The notes below the pieces were generated by a model, which worked only from the letters and a program-made list of their open reading frames with translations, was not told the DNA's origin and did no database searches. A stretch of DNA of 64,000 nt from Porodaedalea pini (lineage: Eukaryota > Basidiomycota > Agaricomycetes > Hymenochaetales > Hymenochaetaceae): positions 62,001-126,000 of the forward strand of contig NBAY01000036.1 in assembly GCA_002794775.1 (NCBI GenBank), given 5' to 3'. The position numbers and the translations under genes are program-made. Numbering within the stretch: the first letter of the stretch is position 1; every line of letters begins with the position of its first letter. Shown here piece after piece: positions 30,690-42,060 of the stretch.

Positions 30690-31640
30690 GATTACTGAAA
30701 GCTTTCACATTCTCGGTGTCAACTGCACCAGCAGAGGTCCTATCTTAAATACAAACTTGTCTTCTAATTCATCCTCCCAATACATCAATCCCACATCATA
30801 TGCATGTTCTTTTGCAAAGTGCACATTGAAGCACTGTAGCATGAGCACAACTACCACACACATTTCAGCAAGTGCTAAACTCTATCCAACATAATTTGTA
30901 GGACCCACAGAGAAAGGAATATACATTTGTAGGGTAAGGATTATAGGAGTAGTTGTGCGCTCCTTTCTATCCTTCTCTGCAGCATGTGAAGAAGACAGCC
31001 ATCACTCAGGCCAGAACATGTCTGGCAATGGTGAGAAATACTCTGGGTTCTGGTGCATGACATACACTGAGATGGTTACTGCATTGCTGACAGGATGAAG
31101 CTAAACATCATAGTTAAGATTTGCCTCAAATGTTTGAAGACTTTAATTTACATACTGTTTTCTGATCCATTTACTGCTGGAGCCAACCATGGGAGCACAC
31201 TGGAGGGTGTTCACTAGAGGCTGAAGCCATAGAGTCTCATTGCTTAGAACCAGGCAGATCAATTCAAAGATGAGTATATAAGCATTTGAATACTTGGTAA
31301 AATACTCACATCACAGCATTCAAGCAAGCTATTTCTGAAAGCTTTGTCGTATCAAGCACATCACTCTCACTGGGTGGAAACTTATCATCTATCTCTTTCT
31401 GAAGAGCCTTCTAGACCCTTGAGTTCATGAAAATGTAGTGGAAAATGCCAGCCAATGTCAGTGCTGTTGTGTCTGGACCAGCAATGATGGCCAGCTCAGC
31501 ACTTTTGAAAATGACATACAACTAACTGTATTGAGGGGTGTCGGTACCCTCATTGATGGCACCTGAAGATGGACATAGAAAGAAAAGAAAAATGAGTGAG
31601 ATTTGTCAGCTGCCCATTATTAATATTATAGATTAGTCAA
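30690..31640 (-). pseudogene. Cytochrome P450, pseudogene
   Basis: On minus, the I-helix oxygen-binding motif appears as ELAIIAGPDTTALTLAG (about 31450-31500), followed by KEIDDKFP and EIACLNAVM, then further on VMHQNPEYFSPLPDMFWPE (meander) and the heme loop PFSVGPTNYVGxSLALAE (about 30870-30920). In the heme loop the invariant cysteine is Tyr (TAT), and a stop follows. Other stops lie after the helix and around the meander. A minus frame at 31626-31856 may be an upstream exon. A functional P450 would be a membrane-bound monooxygenase; this one cannot bind heme normally. Confidence 0.7.
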
Positions 31641-31859
31641 CATGACACACATATTCTTTTGTAACTTCTGCAAAGGGCTTTCTTCTTTTTGTTGATCTAT
31701 TACAGTGTAATAGGACTCCTTGGGACACTTTACCGTTTCTCCTTCATTTTTGAGTATTTTATTATGAAAAAACTCAGGTAGCTTTGCATGAATGATACCT
31801 ACATTCCCTAGAAGTTTGAAGAAATTTGGATGGAAATTAAAATTAGGAGAGGTCAATAA

Positions 31860-32376
31860 GTAGTAAAGATGTGAAAAATTAGCTGATAGTCAATTCATAA
31901 ATTACAAAATTTGTTTTTTCAATCACTCCTCTGAGCCAGTGAAGGGCATATCCATTGAATATATATACTAAGGTGCATATACATAAAATTTGGACACAAG
32001 TTTGCCTGCTTGTTGAATTATAGAAAGGCAGATAATTCAAATGAGTGGTTGAGTGCAACAATTGCTGTGTCAATCCACACATGCTCATGTGTGTAGAACT
32101 ACTAGAAGCACAGTATATGCACCCATGTGACACTGTCACATGGTGTCCTAAGGAATTGCTTTTTGTGACAATTGGCTCTTTTCTTTCTTTCATCTATAAC
32201 ATTTTAATTTGATCACCACAGAGCTCAAATTTTTGCTTTAATATTGTACTATGTATCTAGTCTCCATTCATAAATTTTAAATTAAAAAAAGTGATGTTTC
32301 TCAAGCTTCAGGGGATAAGTTGAATTGGTGTCCCAAGGAGTACTATTACGCTGTAGGTAAGAAAGCAAAAGTACAG
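31860..32376. other. No gene recognised between P450 remnant and MITE
   Basis: AT-rich, with short open frames only. It may include more of the decayed P450 5' region, but no motif supports this. Confidence 0.35.
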
Positions 32377-32378
32377 TA

Positions 32379-32479
32379 CAGCTGGGTACAAAAATTGATG
32401 GAGTCATGTGCCGGGATGGTAGCTGGCAACACAACTGAGGAGCACATCACGTGACTCCGTCAATTTTTGTACCCAGCTG
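32379..32479. mobile_element. Palindromic MITE, 101 bp, TA duplication
   Basis: Ends CAGCTGGGTACAAAAATTGA and its inverse, flanked by TA at 32377-32378 and 32480-32481. Both arms share the block gtacaaaaattgaYggagtcaYgtg with the left end of the Tc1-like element at about 35490, so it is probably a deletion derivative of that family. It sits about 140 bp past the 3' end of the Atg22-like gene. Confidence 0.8.
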
Positions 32480-32619
32480 TACATTACAAGAAAATACAGC
32501 CATCTGAAAGACACAAGAAAGACAGTGTACATGTATATATCAGATCAGCAGCCAATTCAGAATCCCTGTCCCACTTGCGATTGCACTATCTTCGCCTCAG
32601 GCTCGTCCAAGCAAAGCAA

Positions 32620-35177
32620 TCAATCCTTCCTGACCTTCTCATCCTCAACAGACTGTCCATCCATCACATCAGACCCTTGCGCCTCTTCTTCATAGTTATC
32701 AGAGCCCGCACGGCCCTTAATGCGTGTGCCTTCCGCCGCGCGATATGTCGCAGCGAACGCGACGGCGTCGTGCCGGCCCTTCTCGACGTCGACAGCGAAC
32801 CAGATCACGAGTGCTGCGGATGTGCAGAGCGCGAAAAGGAAAGGGAAGCCCATCCAGTTGTTGCCTGTAATGTTATAAGATCAGTACTTGGATCACAAGA
32901 GAAAAGAGGAGGAGAACGGAACGGACCGGTGTTGTCTATGATGGCTTGGATGACGTTGGGACCAATCATACTTGACGCCCGGTTAGAAATACCGAAAAGA
33001 CCGAAATACTAGAGAGCCACAAGTTGTCTTCAGTCATGCCTATTAATGTAAGCTCTATGGGAGGCACATACCATGTTGTCGAAGCCTGGCGGGGAGAGCT
33101 CAGCCATCATCGTCTGCGAAAACGCATAGTAGGGCGCTTGGAAGAGGCCGAAGACAACATTGTACGCCCTGTCATCATTTCAACAGGGGTTAAGAAGGAA
33201 CAACCCAATATCGAAACAGAAATACCCACCAGAACTCCCAAACATTATGGAACCCAAACTTCTGCATCCAGATGCCAATCATTCCCCAGAGTGGGATAAG
33301 AACGGTGACAACATTAGTGACGACGAACTGTGAGGATCTGATAAGTAACCCCGGATCGTTAAACTATCGGATACGTTAAACTTACCATGGGCTTCGTCCG
33401 GATCTTCCAGTACTTCTGAATGTACCAAAAGCCAAGCGTACTGAGCAGGACCAGAAATGAGCTTGAGTAACTAAGCACATCAAAGGAGAGTACAGACCTC
33501 ATTGTTGAAGTGATCGCCTGCGCAAGTCCGAGATACGTGGTCTGCAGGAATGAGAACGAGAACTTGTCGTTCTGGCAGATATTCACGAGTGTGCCGGTTG
33601 TGTTAAACCCCTAACATGACCGAAGGGTATAAGCATCCGGAATATTAACGCGAGACGGGAAAAAGCAAATGTACATCAGCAAGGAGAAAGAAAGCGACGA
33701 GATATATGAACGTGTTAGGTAATTTCTTGTATTGCTTGACAGCCTCCCAGATCTACGTCTCTGTTAATATATAGTCCTAACCTATAAATCATGCATAGAT
33801 GGAGATGTACCTGCTTCCAACCAATCGTCAGATAACTCTCGCCTTTCGGGAGAGGCGGACCAGGTCTGGGTTGTTGGTAAATGACTAGATACAAAAGGGA
33901 AGACATTTGAATACAAGTAGAATCGACAAGGAAATATAACTCACACCACCAAATGCCCAGGACCACCCAGTACGCAGTTGTGAGTACGATCACGTAGTTA
34001 TCAACCTTCGCGTTGTTTGCGAGCGGTAAAAGCAGCGACAAGTTAAGGCAAAGAGTGACGATATAACCAATACCGCTGTGTGTCTATCCCAGGTAAAGTC
34101 AAGTGATTAGCAACGGACAATTTGGAGAGTTGACAGGAGAAGACTGACAGCGCTGATGTTGCTGATCCTATTCTTCTCAAGACTCTCCTCCTTTTCGTAC
34201 TCCTCTGCAGTAATTTCGCCGCTTTCGAGCATGTCGCGCAGCTTGCGTGCGTGCGATGTGTTTCTCGCAAGTCGAGGGAACAATGCGGCGTAGAAGACGA
34301 GCGTCGCACCGTAAGTAATGAATCCGACCATGTAGAGCGCCATGGAAGCACGCCAGCGATCCGGCGCTGCCAAAAAAAGCTTAGCTTTCCTACTTATATT
34401 AGACTAAAGAGGGATGAATAACTCACATGTGAGACTCATGCTCGCGAATTGCGCTCCCCAGCAGATGACGGTCAGTACAAGGAACAACCAGCGGCCGAAA
34501 GTACCATAGTCTGCGGCAGATCCAATTGTCGTGAAGATAAGCGTCATAACCTAGAGAATACAATTAAGTGATCACTCCATGGCTGGAGACACTGATCTGG
34601 TAATATACTTACAGCAAAAGTGAGACCATTGGCGACCAAAACGATCGAGCTAATCGACTTTGTTCCTTTTCCCCACGGAAGCACACATTGGCTAGATGCG
34701 TCAGTGCATGAGCTTCCTACACCGAGTACTGGATCATAACCGGCTGAAGTGGCCAATGATTGGAAAAGAGTCATCGAATAGCCTGCAATGCAAATCCATT
34801 GATTGAGCAGGTTCGCCTCCGATAAACTGCAAGGAGGAAGCACTGACCATTTGGACCAACACCCTGCACACGCAGATCATGGTCATTTAGCAAGGTCTGA
34901 TCAGGAGCGAGTGGCTTTGCGCACATTGTCACCGTTATAGTACACTAAGTGGTATACAATAATAAGCTAGCTATAGATACCAAAAAAGAGGGAGAAACGC
35001 ACAGTAGTAACTCCAAAGCTCCCTGCGGGTGACAACTGGTTCGTTCTTGTCAACAGCCAGTAACGGAGGCGCGCCCGTCTGAACGTCACTGGCATGGCCT
35101 TCACGGTTAACGAGTTCTGGCTCGACATCCGCGGCCAGAACAGGGACCGATGTATCAGGAGCAAGCTGTCTTGCCAT
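32620..35177 (-). CDS. ATG22: Atg22-like vacuolar amino acid effluxer (MFS type), 567 aa, 15 exons
   Basis: Fifteen exons join in frame: 35177-35003, 34944-34925, 34863-34848, 34782-34613, 34550-34427, 34366-34149, 34083-33945, 33884-33811, 33752-33675, 33610-33498, 33440-33386, 33327-33230, 33168-33072, 33008-32927, 32864-32620. All introns are GT-AG, about 50-65 bp, and the total is 1704 nt. The N-terminus has RRELWSYYLYYNGDNG, a hallmark of Atg22. Membrane segments follow (GLTFAVMTLIFTTIG; MALYMVGFITYGATLVFYAA; NYVIVLTTAYWVVLGIWW). A cytosolic Glu/Lys-rich loop (ESGEITAEEYEKEESLEKN) and MMAELSPPGFDNMFFGLFG near the end fit too. Atg22 exports amino acids from the vacuole after autophagic breakdown. 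Many fungi have paralogues, so the exact role is inferred. Confidence 0.88.
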
Positions 35178-35486
35178 AGTCGCGACGTCGAGGATGGAGA
35201 GACGAGGCTACGGAGGGGAGCCTGAGTGCTGCCCGTGATTTACGGTCGAAGGGCTCCTATATAAAGCACTGGCAGCATATCAAACAAATCCAGGTCCCGT
35301 GGGGGCCGTGCCCATGCGTCGTATGGTTCTTCATCGCGGACTGCGGTTTCAAGGCGGACGTCTGTTTTTTTTTTTAGACTTTGCTTGTGAAGGTTTGATT
35401 AGGTGTTGATCTTTGCACCAAATAAAGAAGCTTTCCTTCTGAATCCGGATCCGCCGTTAACCGCTTTCTGCAGAACACAAGGACAC
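35178..35486. other. Upstream region of the Atg22-like gene
   Basis: Probable promoter region of the minus-strand gene. cctatataaag at about 35255-35265 reads ttatatagg on minus, about 80 bp upstream of the ATG, a possible TATA-like element. A run of T (35367-35377) lies further up. No gene. Confidence 0.35.
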
Positions 35487-35987
35487 ACAGTACAAAAATT
35501 GACGGAGTCACGTGAAATTTATGTGATGATCGATGCGGCAGTTGAGCAAACCTTCATGTTGTGCATTCCAACTCAGGACGAGTCCCAACTAAAAACTGAA
35601 TGAAAACAAAGACTTTTGTCCTCTGATTTGTACAATGAGATGCAATATATACAGTATAAATTATTTTTGAAATTAATAGCATGTCATAGCCCCTCCTTTT
35701 GCAATACATTCCTCTAAAGTTGCTGGAAGCCAGTTGATGAGTTTGTTGATCTGCTCAATCGTCAGTGCATCCCAAGCATGTTGCATGAGCTGTTCAAGGT
35801 GTTCTGTAGATATGATAGGCTCCATAGTATTCTGAATGATGTTTTTGAAGTCAAACCAAACTGGTGCAATTGGCAAAAAATCAGAGGATTTGAAGAGATG
35901 AGAAAAAAGTCAGATTTTGTTATGTTCAAGCCAAGCCCTCATTTCCTTGGCCTTATGGCAAGGCACCTCATCTTGTTGAAACCATAC
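35487..35987 (-). pseudogene. Tc1/mariner-like transposase gene, C-terminal part, with left terminal repeat
   Basis: On minus, WFQQDEVPCHKAKEMRAWLE carries the second catalytic Asp of Tc1-like DDE/D transposases, followed by a TGA and then PIAPVWFDFKN (third-acid region) and the C-terminus ending at 35673. The frame runs in from 63048 across the A-prime insertion (duplication catac). The left end at about 35490 (gtacaaaaattgacggag) matches the terminal repeat of the MITE at 32379. Disabled by stops and by the insertion. Confidence 0.7.
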
Positions 35988-36445
35988 TGTTAGGACTTGA
36001 ATTTTCACCTTTTCTTTTATTTTCCTTTTACTATTTTCCCTTTATTTTATTTGCTCCTTTCCATCATATTTAATCATCTTCCTTAATCATTTCCCACCCT
36101 TATGTCATCCATGATCCTTCCCACACTCATTCTATCTAACTCAACCTTCATTCATTCCATTCTGCTCATTTATATAATGTTAGATAATATAGTCTTACAG
36201 TCGTCGCTGTAAGAGGGATCAGGAATTGCATGAACTCCTTGTTCTACTTTTCCTCTTATCTCTGCGATAACCTAGGTGAGACTTGTCCCTCCTGTATTAG
36301 TTTATACTGTATTAATCCTCTTACCTCCATGATGACCTAGCCTGAGTAAGTGTGTCCCGAGTCCTCGCTTGAGTATAGCACATCCCAGACAACAGTCAGC
36401 TGAGGCCTGCCCAGTCTGAGTCATCTCCCAGACTCTCACCTAACA
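35988..36445 (+). repeat. 5' LTR of diverged family A relative (A-prime)
   Basis: 458 bp, TGTTAG...CTAACA, preceded by catac (35983-35987). It aligns with family A LTRs but with many C/T and G/A differences and a lost TATA box (gctgtaagagg). The primer pair is changed on both sides: gttctactttt at 36242-36252 and aaaagtagaac at 36447-36457, still exact complements. About 85 bp of leader follow, then the match ends near 36530 at a family B fragment. Confidence 0.85.
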
Positions 36446-36530
36446 TAAAAGTAGAACCCCATCCAGGCTCATCCCCAGCGTACATTGTCACTGTTGACTC
36501 ACCTTCACTCGGTCTAGAGGAGCACTCTCA

Positions 36531-37316
36531 TCCTTATCAACACAGCTCTAATTATCTTCTGCTGCTCCAGACAATCCTTCCTTAGGTGTCCTGGTTTTCT
36601 GCAGTAGTAGCAGACCCCTGATCACCTCAGCTCTTCAAGCAATACATCCATTGGTTTTCCCATGCCTCCATAGGTGACTCTGGTGGCATTGTGCCTTTCA
36701 GAGACCTTCAGTGCAAAGATTTGAGTGGGTTTCTGTGGGGGTGCCTGAGGTTGTGGTGGGGCAGTGCACATGTGTTCAATCGCCTTCATCTGGCATCTGG
36801 CATTATTGAACTGAATAGCCTTTTCTTTCCAGCCCTTGAATGTGGTGGGTACCATGTCACTCATTTGGATCTGGTACACAATTTCTCTATCTAAAGCTTT
36901 TGTCAGCTTGTGGATGAGGATATCATCATTCTTGGCTTCATCACCATATCCTGCTGTGCAGTGATAGATGTCAAATTGCTGGAAGAATTGGTCAGTGGTG
37001 AGATCTTGGGTGTGTTTCCAGCTATCTAATTTCTGCATAGCATTCATGCATTCATTCAAGTCTCCAAATGCCTTTTCCAAATGTTCATTGAACTTTTGGC
37101 AGCTGATGAGTGAGAAGATCAGGTACCTATTCATCTTGATGCTCTCCAAGAAGTTCTGGGCTCAGAGTGCAGCCATGGCTTCCATCATGAATGATAACAT
37201 GAAAAGGAAGTAGTCCTTGTCATCCCCAAAGTCCCCTGTGTTAGCTTTGACATAGAGGATAATGGCATGTTCAAACTTCTTGTAGTCTTGCCCATTGAAC
37301 ACCTCAGGTTTGGTGA
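36531..37316 (-). pseudogene. Family B gag fragment (copy B2), C-terminal part
   Basis: Minus strand, homologous to gag at 56586-57563: SWKHTQDLTTDQFFQQFDIY, TYGGMGKPMDV, then CYYCRKPGHLRKDC, a CCHC zinc knuckle, after a TGA at about 36623. The right side is cut at 37316 by LTR-D sequences (duplication gtga), and the left side ends against A-prime leader. A remnant of a once larger element. Confidence 0.75.
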
Positions 37317-39186
37317 TATAGAGCCATGCTGATCATCCCATCACCGCTGTAGATCCTGACTTAGAGATGTCTGGGATCAGTGGCCCTTTTGGGGACATGA
37401 TTGCATGCTCTGGGAGGTTAGGGGTTGACTGTGGTAAGATCACTCAATGTACTGGTACATGTCGGTATGCTTCTGTATGTACCGGTACATGTCGATACCA
37501 AGAACTGAGGTTGGAAACTCCTACTGGGTCTATCTCTGACCACTACGGAGTTGGTATGCATGGGTAGTCAACACCGGTATGATGGGATTACTGCGAGTGA
37601 CAATGTTTGGGTTACAGAGTAAGAGATGAGAGATGGTTGCAAGAGACGAGATGCTAAGATGAAGACAGAACGACTATGAGATTTATGAGAACTAAGACGA
37701 ATCGCACTCAAGTTACCCTGTCTGAGGGAGACTCTGCAGTAGAACTGACTTGTCCTCTACCTATGACATAGGGTGCATATTTATACTAAGTCCAAAGATC
37801 TATCTACAGTTAATAATTTCCATATGGACATAATGTGCATGTCAGTTGAAACATAGAGAAGTCGAAAGGAAAAGTCATAGGTCATAGAGGCATGCATAGA
37901 GAGCATAGAAATCAGAAGAACATTGGAAAAACATAAATCATGAAGAGGAAAAATGTCCACACAGTGTCTGACCATCCCAGTACTCCACCAGAACTCAGAT
38001 CATCCAATTGGTACATGGCTCCTGTCGTCGGACTGCAGTCCGGTACGCATCTTGGCTGTATGCTCCATGTGACTGCATCCTTGATCATCTAGATAAGATC
38101 TCCGGTACATTCCAAATTGCTTTCAGAGATCTCGTAATGTGTTGCTGATGTGATCGCGAGGTTCTGATTTGAAACTGGACCGATCGGATTCAGTCCGGTA
38201 CTGATTGGTACGCATCAGAACCAGTTCTCGAGTGCTTCTAGAGTGATTGGCGGTGATGGGACAATCGGCATGGCTCTACACCACTGATCACTCCAGAAGC
38301 ACTTGAGAATGGGTTCTGACACATACCAATCAGTACTGGACTGAATCTGATCAGTCCAGTTTTGAATCAGAACCCTGCGATCATGTCAGCAACACGTTCC
38401 AAGACCTCCAAAAGCATACCAGAATGTACTGGAGATCTTATCTGGATGGTTAGGGATGTGGTCACATGGAGCATACAGCCAAGACATGTACCAGACTGCT
38501 GTCTGATGATGGGAGCCACATACAGATTGGATGATCTGAGTTCTGGTGGAGCGCTGGTATGGTCGGACATGATGCAGATGTTTTTCCTCATTATGATTTA
38601 TGTTTTTCCTATGTTCTTCTGATTTCTATGCTCTCTATGCACGCCTCTATGATCTATGACCTTTCCTTTCGACATCTCTATGTTTCAACTGACATGCACA
38701 TTATGTCCATATGGAAATTATTAACTGTAGATAGATCTTTGGACTTAGTATAAATATGCACCCTATGTCATAGGTAGAGGACAAGTCAGTTCTACTGCAG
38801 AGTCTCCCTCAGACAGGGTAACTTGAGTGCAATTCGTCTTAGTTCTTGTAAACCTCATAGTCGTTCTGCCTTTGTCTAAGCCTCTCATCTCCCAAAATCG
38901 TCTTTTGTCCCTTGTTCTGTAACTCAATCCTTGCTGCTCGGGGTGATCACATCATACCGGTGTTGATTATCTGTGCATACCATCTCTATACCAGTCGAGC
39001 ACAGACCCAACTGGAGTTCCTGACCTCAGTTCTCAATATCAACACGTACCGACGTGTACCGAAGTGTACCAATGCGTACCAGTATACCAAGTGATCTTAC
39101 CGCAGTCTACCCTTAACCTTCCAGAGCATGCAATCATGTCCCCAAAAGGACTGCTGATCCCAGACACCCCTAAGTCAGGATCTACA
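37317..39186 (-). repeat. LTR-D in inverted orientation, solo, carrying a second LTR-D
   Basis: After removal of 37348-38280, the remaining 31 + 906 bp is the inverse of the LTR-D at 61079-62012. Its outer ends are TATAGAGCC (an expected TG end with one change) and GGATCTACA, flanked by gtga (37313-37316, 39187-39190) inside B2 gag. Solo, so probably left by LTR-LTR recombination. Confidence 0.7.
37348..38280 (+). repeat. Solo LTR-D inserted in an inverted LTR-D
   Basis: 933 bp, TGTAGATCC...GCTCTACA, very similar to 61079-62012. It lies 31 bp inside the inverted copy, so the pair forms a large imperfect palindrome. It contains 10-bp phased GGTAC-type repeats (37454-37499). Target duplications are not clear. 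Confidence 0.75.
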
Positions 39187-39741
39187 GTGATGTGTCTTCC
39201 TCCACTGCTGTTTATTGTTTGAAGAGGGGGGATGGGTACTGCTGCTGTTACTGGCATGGGGTTTGCCAACAGTCCCAGGCCATGCAGCGTGTTGATGATT
39301 TTCTGCATCATCACATTTGAGATTGCTAGTGCTCCTGTTGCTGGTGCAATGGGAGTTTCCGACATGATCGGCAATGGTACTGGTGGTGAATAGAGAGGTT
39401 GGATGGCTCTTAGCTCATCATCTAGGTGTGCAAGGTCATCATCGGTCAGCAATGGTAGATTTTTGAGAACGGCATCAGTAGTATCTTCTGGTGGTGTACA
39501 CCAATGAGGGGCCACTGATCCAGATGGTCAATTGTATGGGTGTGGAGCCAGCTCAGATCAGAAACAACACTGCCAGCCAACAGGTGGTATGGATGCCTGT
39601 GGATCTGATTGAGTGCTGTAACAAAACTCCAGGTGTGGTGGTTGACTTTCACTTGCTGATCAAACCTAGATCTTCCTCTGTGAAGACTCCAATGGGTGCC
39701 AAGGGACCTCTTTGAAGATCACCCCTAAGGCCTGATAGCTA
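39187..39741 (-). pseudogene. Family B gag fragment (copy B2), N-terminal part
   Basis: Minus strand: TPPEDTTDAVLKNLPLLTDDDLA, then IMSETPIAPATGALAISN and IINTLHGLGLL, matching the start and upstream extension of family B gag at 57400-57720. It ends at the pogo-like element (39742); the leader resumes at 41504. Confidence 0.75.
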
Positions 39742-41501
39742 CAGTCAAACCTGTGTATAAGCATACTGGTGCATAAACATTACCTGTACATAAGCATTGA
39801 ATTTTTGATCCACCGAACTCGGTAGGTGGAGAATTCAGGGTCCTATAAGCATTATCCCCATAAGCATTTGATATTAAGATTTGAACAAAAATTTAAACAA
39901 AAAATGCTTATCTAGAGGTCATCACGTGACCATATATACCCCCATATGGATGCTCTTGTGATGGTATGCGGCTTGGCAAGCAATGATTTTTGTAGCCTGC
40001 AGAAAGTAGATAGATAAGGCAAAAAAAAAAAGCACCTGTCAGATACCCTTACTTGCCATGCACTCTTGCAGCTAATGTGCTTTTTCAAAAGCCAGACCAG
40101 TGCAGAGTTCAGTCAGACACACAAGCAGTTACCAAAGGTCCAAAGCTGTGGCAGGAGCTCCAGAAGTAAATCAACAAAGGTCTAATGCTAATATTCATAG
40201 TTATTTCTCTTAAAGTGTCCTTTGCAACTATTTACTGCCCTTTGCAGAAGTATTGTCACACGTGATTTCACTGATTTTCGTGCCACAAGAGCCTCAAAAC
40301 ACAAACATTTTCATATCTCAACCAAAAGTTGACCTTTTTGTGTCATCTATGTTGATAAATTCATTTTTTTAATCTCATCTTTCATATTTCAACAAGAGTG
40401 ATAACAAATAGTCAAAATTGGAGTCCAAAACAGTGAAAATGCTGTTTTTGAACCCATTTCCCTTGTTCATTTTTTCCTGCACTCAGATTTCACTATACAG
40501 TGCTACAGACCAGCCCAGAATTCCAGTATTAGTATATTATGAATTTACAGACTGATTTTGAGATGTATTGTGAGGTAGATGTGCTCAATTGGTGCATGCC
40601 TAAAACACACAAATCCTCTCTGTTTCTGCAAGCCCCCCAGCCCTCAGGAAAAAATCTTCTCAGCTAAGTTCATGCATGTAAATTCATTCAAAGTGTATTG
40701 GAACAGATTTGAGCAGCATCCATGGATACAGGCTTGCTTTATGAATCAGGGATATGTTCACAAGAATAGTGCATACAGTCAGAATCTGGTACTCAATTCA
40801 GCTCACTGGTTGATGCTAGAGCCCTGGATGCTGCTCAAATCTGTTCCAATACACTTTGAATGAATTTACATGCATGAAATTAGCTGAGAAGAAATTTTCC
40901 TGGGGGCTGGGGGGCTTGCAGAAGCAGAGGGGATTTGTGTGTTTTAGGCATGCACCAATTGAGCACATCTACCTCACAATACATCTCAAAATCAGCCTGT
41001 AAATTCATAATAGACTAACACTGGAATTCTGGGCTGGTCTGGAGCACTGTATAGTGAAATCTGAGTGCAGGAAAAAATGAACAAGGGTGATGGGTTCAAA
41101 AACAGCATTTTTGCTGTTTTGGACTCAAAGTTTGACTATTTGTTATCACTCTTGTTGAAATATGAAAGATGAGATTAAAAAATGAATTTATCAACATAGA
41201 TGACACAAAAAGGTCAACTTTTGGTTGAGATATGAAAATGTTTGTGTTTTGAGGCTCTTGTGGCACAAAAATCAGTGAAATCATGTGTGACAATACTTCT
41301 GCAAAGGGCAGTAACAGCTGAAAGTAATGTAAATGTCTTCACCTGCATGCATGGGTCTTGACATTGGATTGCGTGAGATAGCATTCCATAAATAGAAATA
41401 ACTTTATTTGTTTATTATGCAATAACATGGACAAGCATTCCTGTGTATAAGCATTGGCCGACATGTCCACTGAGGCCAATGCTTATACACAGGTTTGACC
41501 A
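39742..41501. mobile_element. Pogo/Fot1-like non-autonomous element, carrying FB1b
   Basis: Terminal repeats cagtcaaacctgtgtataag (39742) and the inverse ...cttatacacaggtttgacca (41501), flanked by TA (39740-39741, 41502-41503). Joining the flanks restores gatagctactctcaag as found in intact family B leader (about 57935). Internal motif ggtaggtggagaattcaggg is shared with the element at 63423. Apart from the 1.08-kb foldback inside, about 680 bp with no ORF. Confidence 0.8.
40235..41311. mobile_element. Foldback element FB1b (1077 bp)
   Basis: CTGCCCTTTGCAGAAG...CTTCTGCAAAGGGCAG, flanked by TA (40233-40234, 41312-41313). Nearly perfect inverted arms of about 490 bp, with the same spacer as FB1a (ATGAATCAGGGATATGTTC near 40741). 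Open frames in it are by-products of the palindrome. Confidence 0.87.
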
Positions 41502-41503
41502 TA

Positions 41504-41603
41504 CTCTCAAGTGGGTTGGACTCAACATTACTCTCTCTCAGATGAGCGCTGGTTGATCAAATAGAAAGAAGACAGTGGTTTATGAAATGGGTGAGTTTAG
41601 TAA
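41504..41603 (-). pseudogene. Family B leader remnant (copy B2)
   Basis: gagcgctggttgatc and gtgagtttagtaa align with the leader of the full B element (about 57972-58040). It ends at TAA (41601-41603), where a GGCCCTGTTCGG terminus begins. Confidence 0.65.
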
Positions 41604-42060
41604 GGCCCTGTTCGGTACAGAAAATAAGCCATGAATAATGCGTGATTAAGGCCCTGTGATTAGCTTACATGGGTTTAACTATTTGTGTGTTTAGTTGGCA
41701 TGCATCTTAGCAACAGCGTTACCATATAGTGTCACTCCACAACAGCTGTTGCAATGTGCTCCAACTCTCTGACTCACTGCTCACCCTCATCTATAAAATG
41801 CATACCATGGTCTCTTGGTTGAAGCTGGCAGCCTCCAGTGTACTGACCTGCATTTCAAGTGGCTGACATGTTGAACAAAGCAAAGGGCTCAGACAAGGAA
41901 AATGAAGGTCCACAAAAATGAAGCACATACACCACTGCCGACAAAGCCCTCCTTATTGACTATCTTATTGAGCAACTTGAAGCTGGTCTGGAAGCCGATG
42001 AAAGTTGGCTAGCAAGGCTGGGAGGGACTGGTGAGTGCTCTCAGCATGTTTGGCCAAGGG
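41604..42060 (+). mobile_element. PIF/Harbinger-like fragment with Myb-like accessory gene remnant
   Basis: TAA followed by GGCCCTGTTCGG at 41604 looks like a PIF/Harbinger terminus with its 3-bp duplication; a related taaGGCCCTGTG lies at about 41649. At about 41870 a plus-strand frame starts MLNKAKGSDKENEG, hits a TGA, and continues TTADKALLIDYLIEQLEAG. This resembles the start of the Myb/SANT-like second protein of fungal Harbinger elements. No right end or transposase was found; truncated. Confidence 0.5.

Noticed and set aside
38362..38753. Open frames in the LTR-D palindrome
   Set aside because: They mirror frames on the other arm and have no conserved motif.
40579..40863. 94-codon open frame inside FB1b
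   Set aside because: It spans the palindrome centre; a matching frame in FB1a arises from the same symmetric sequence. No protein signature.
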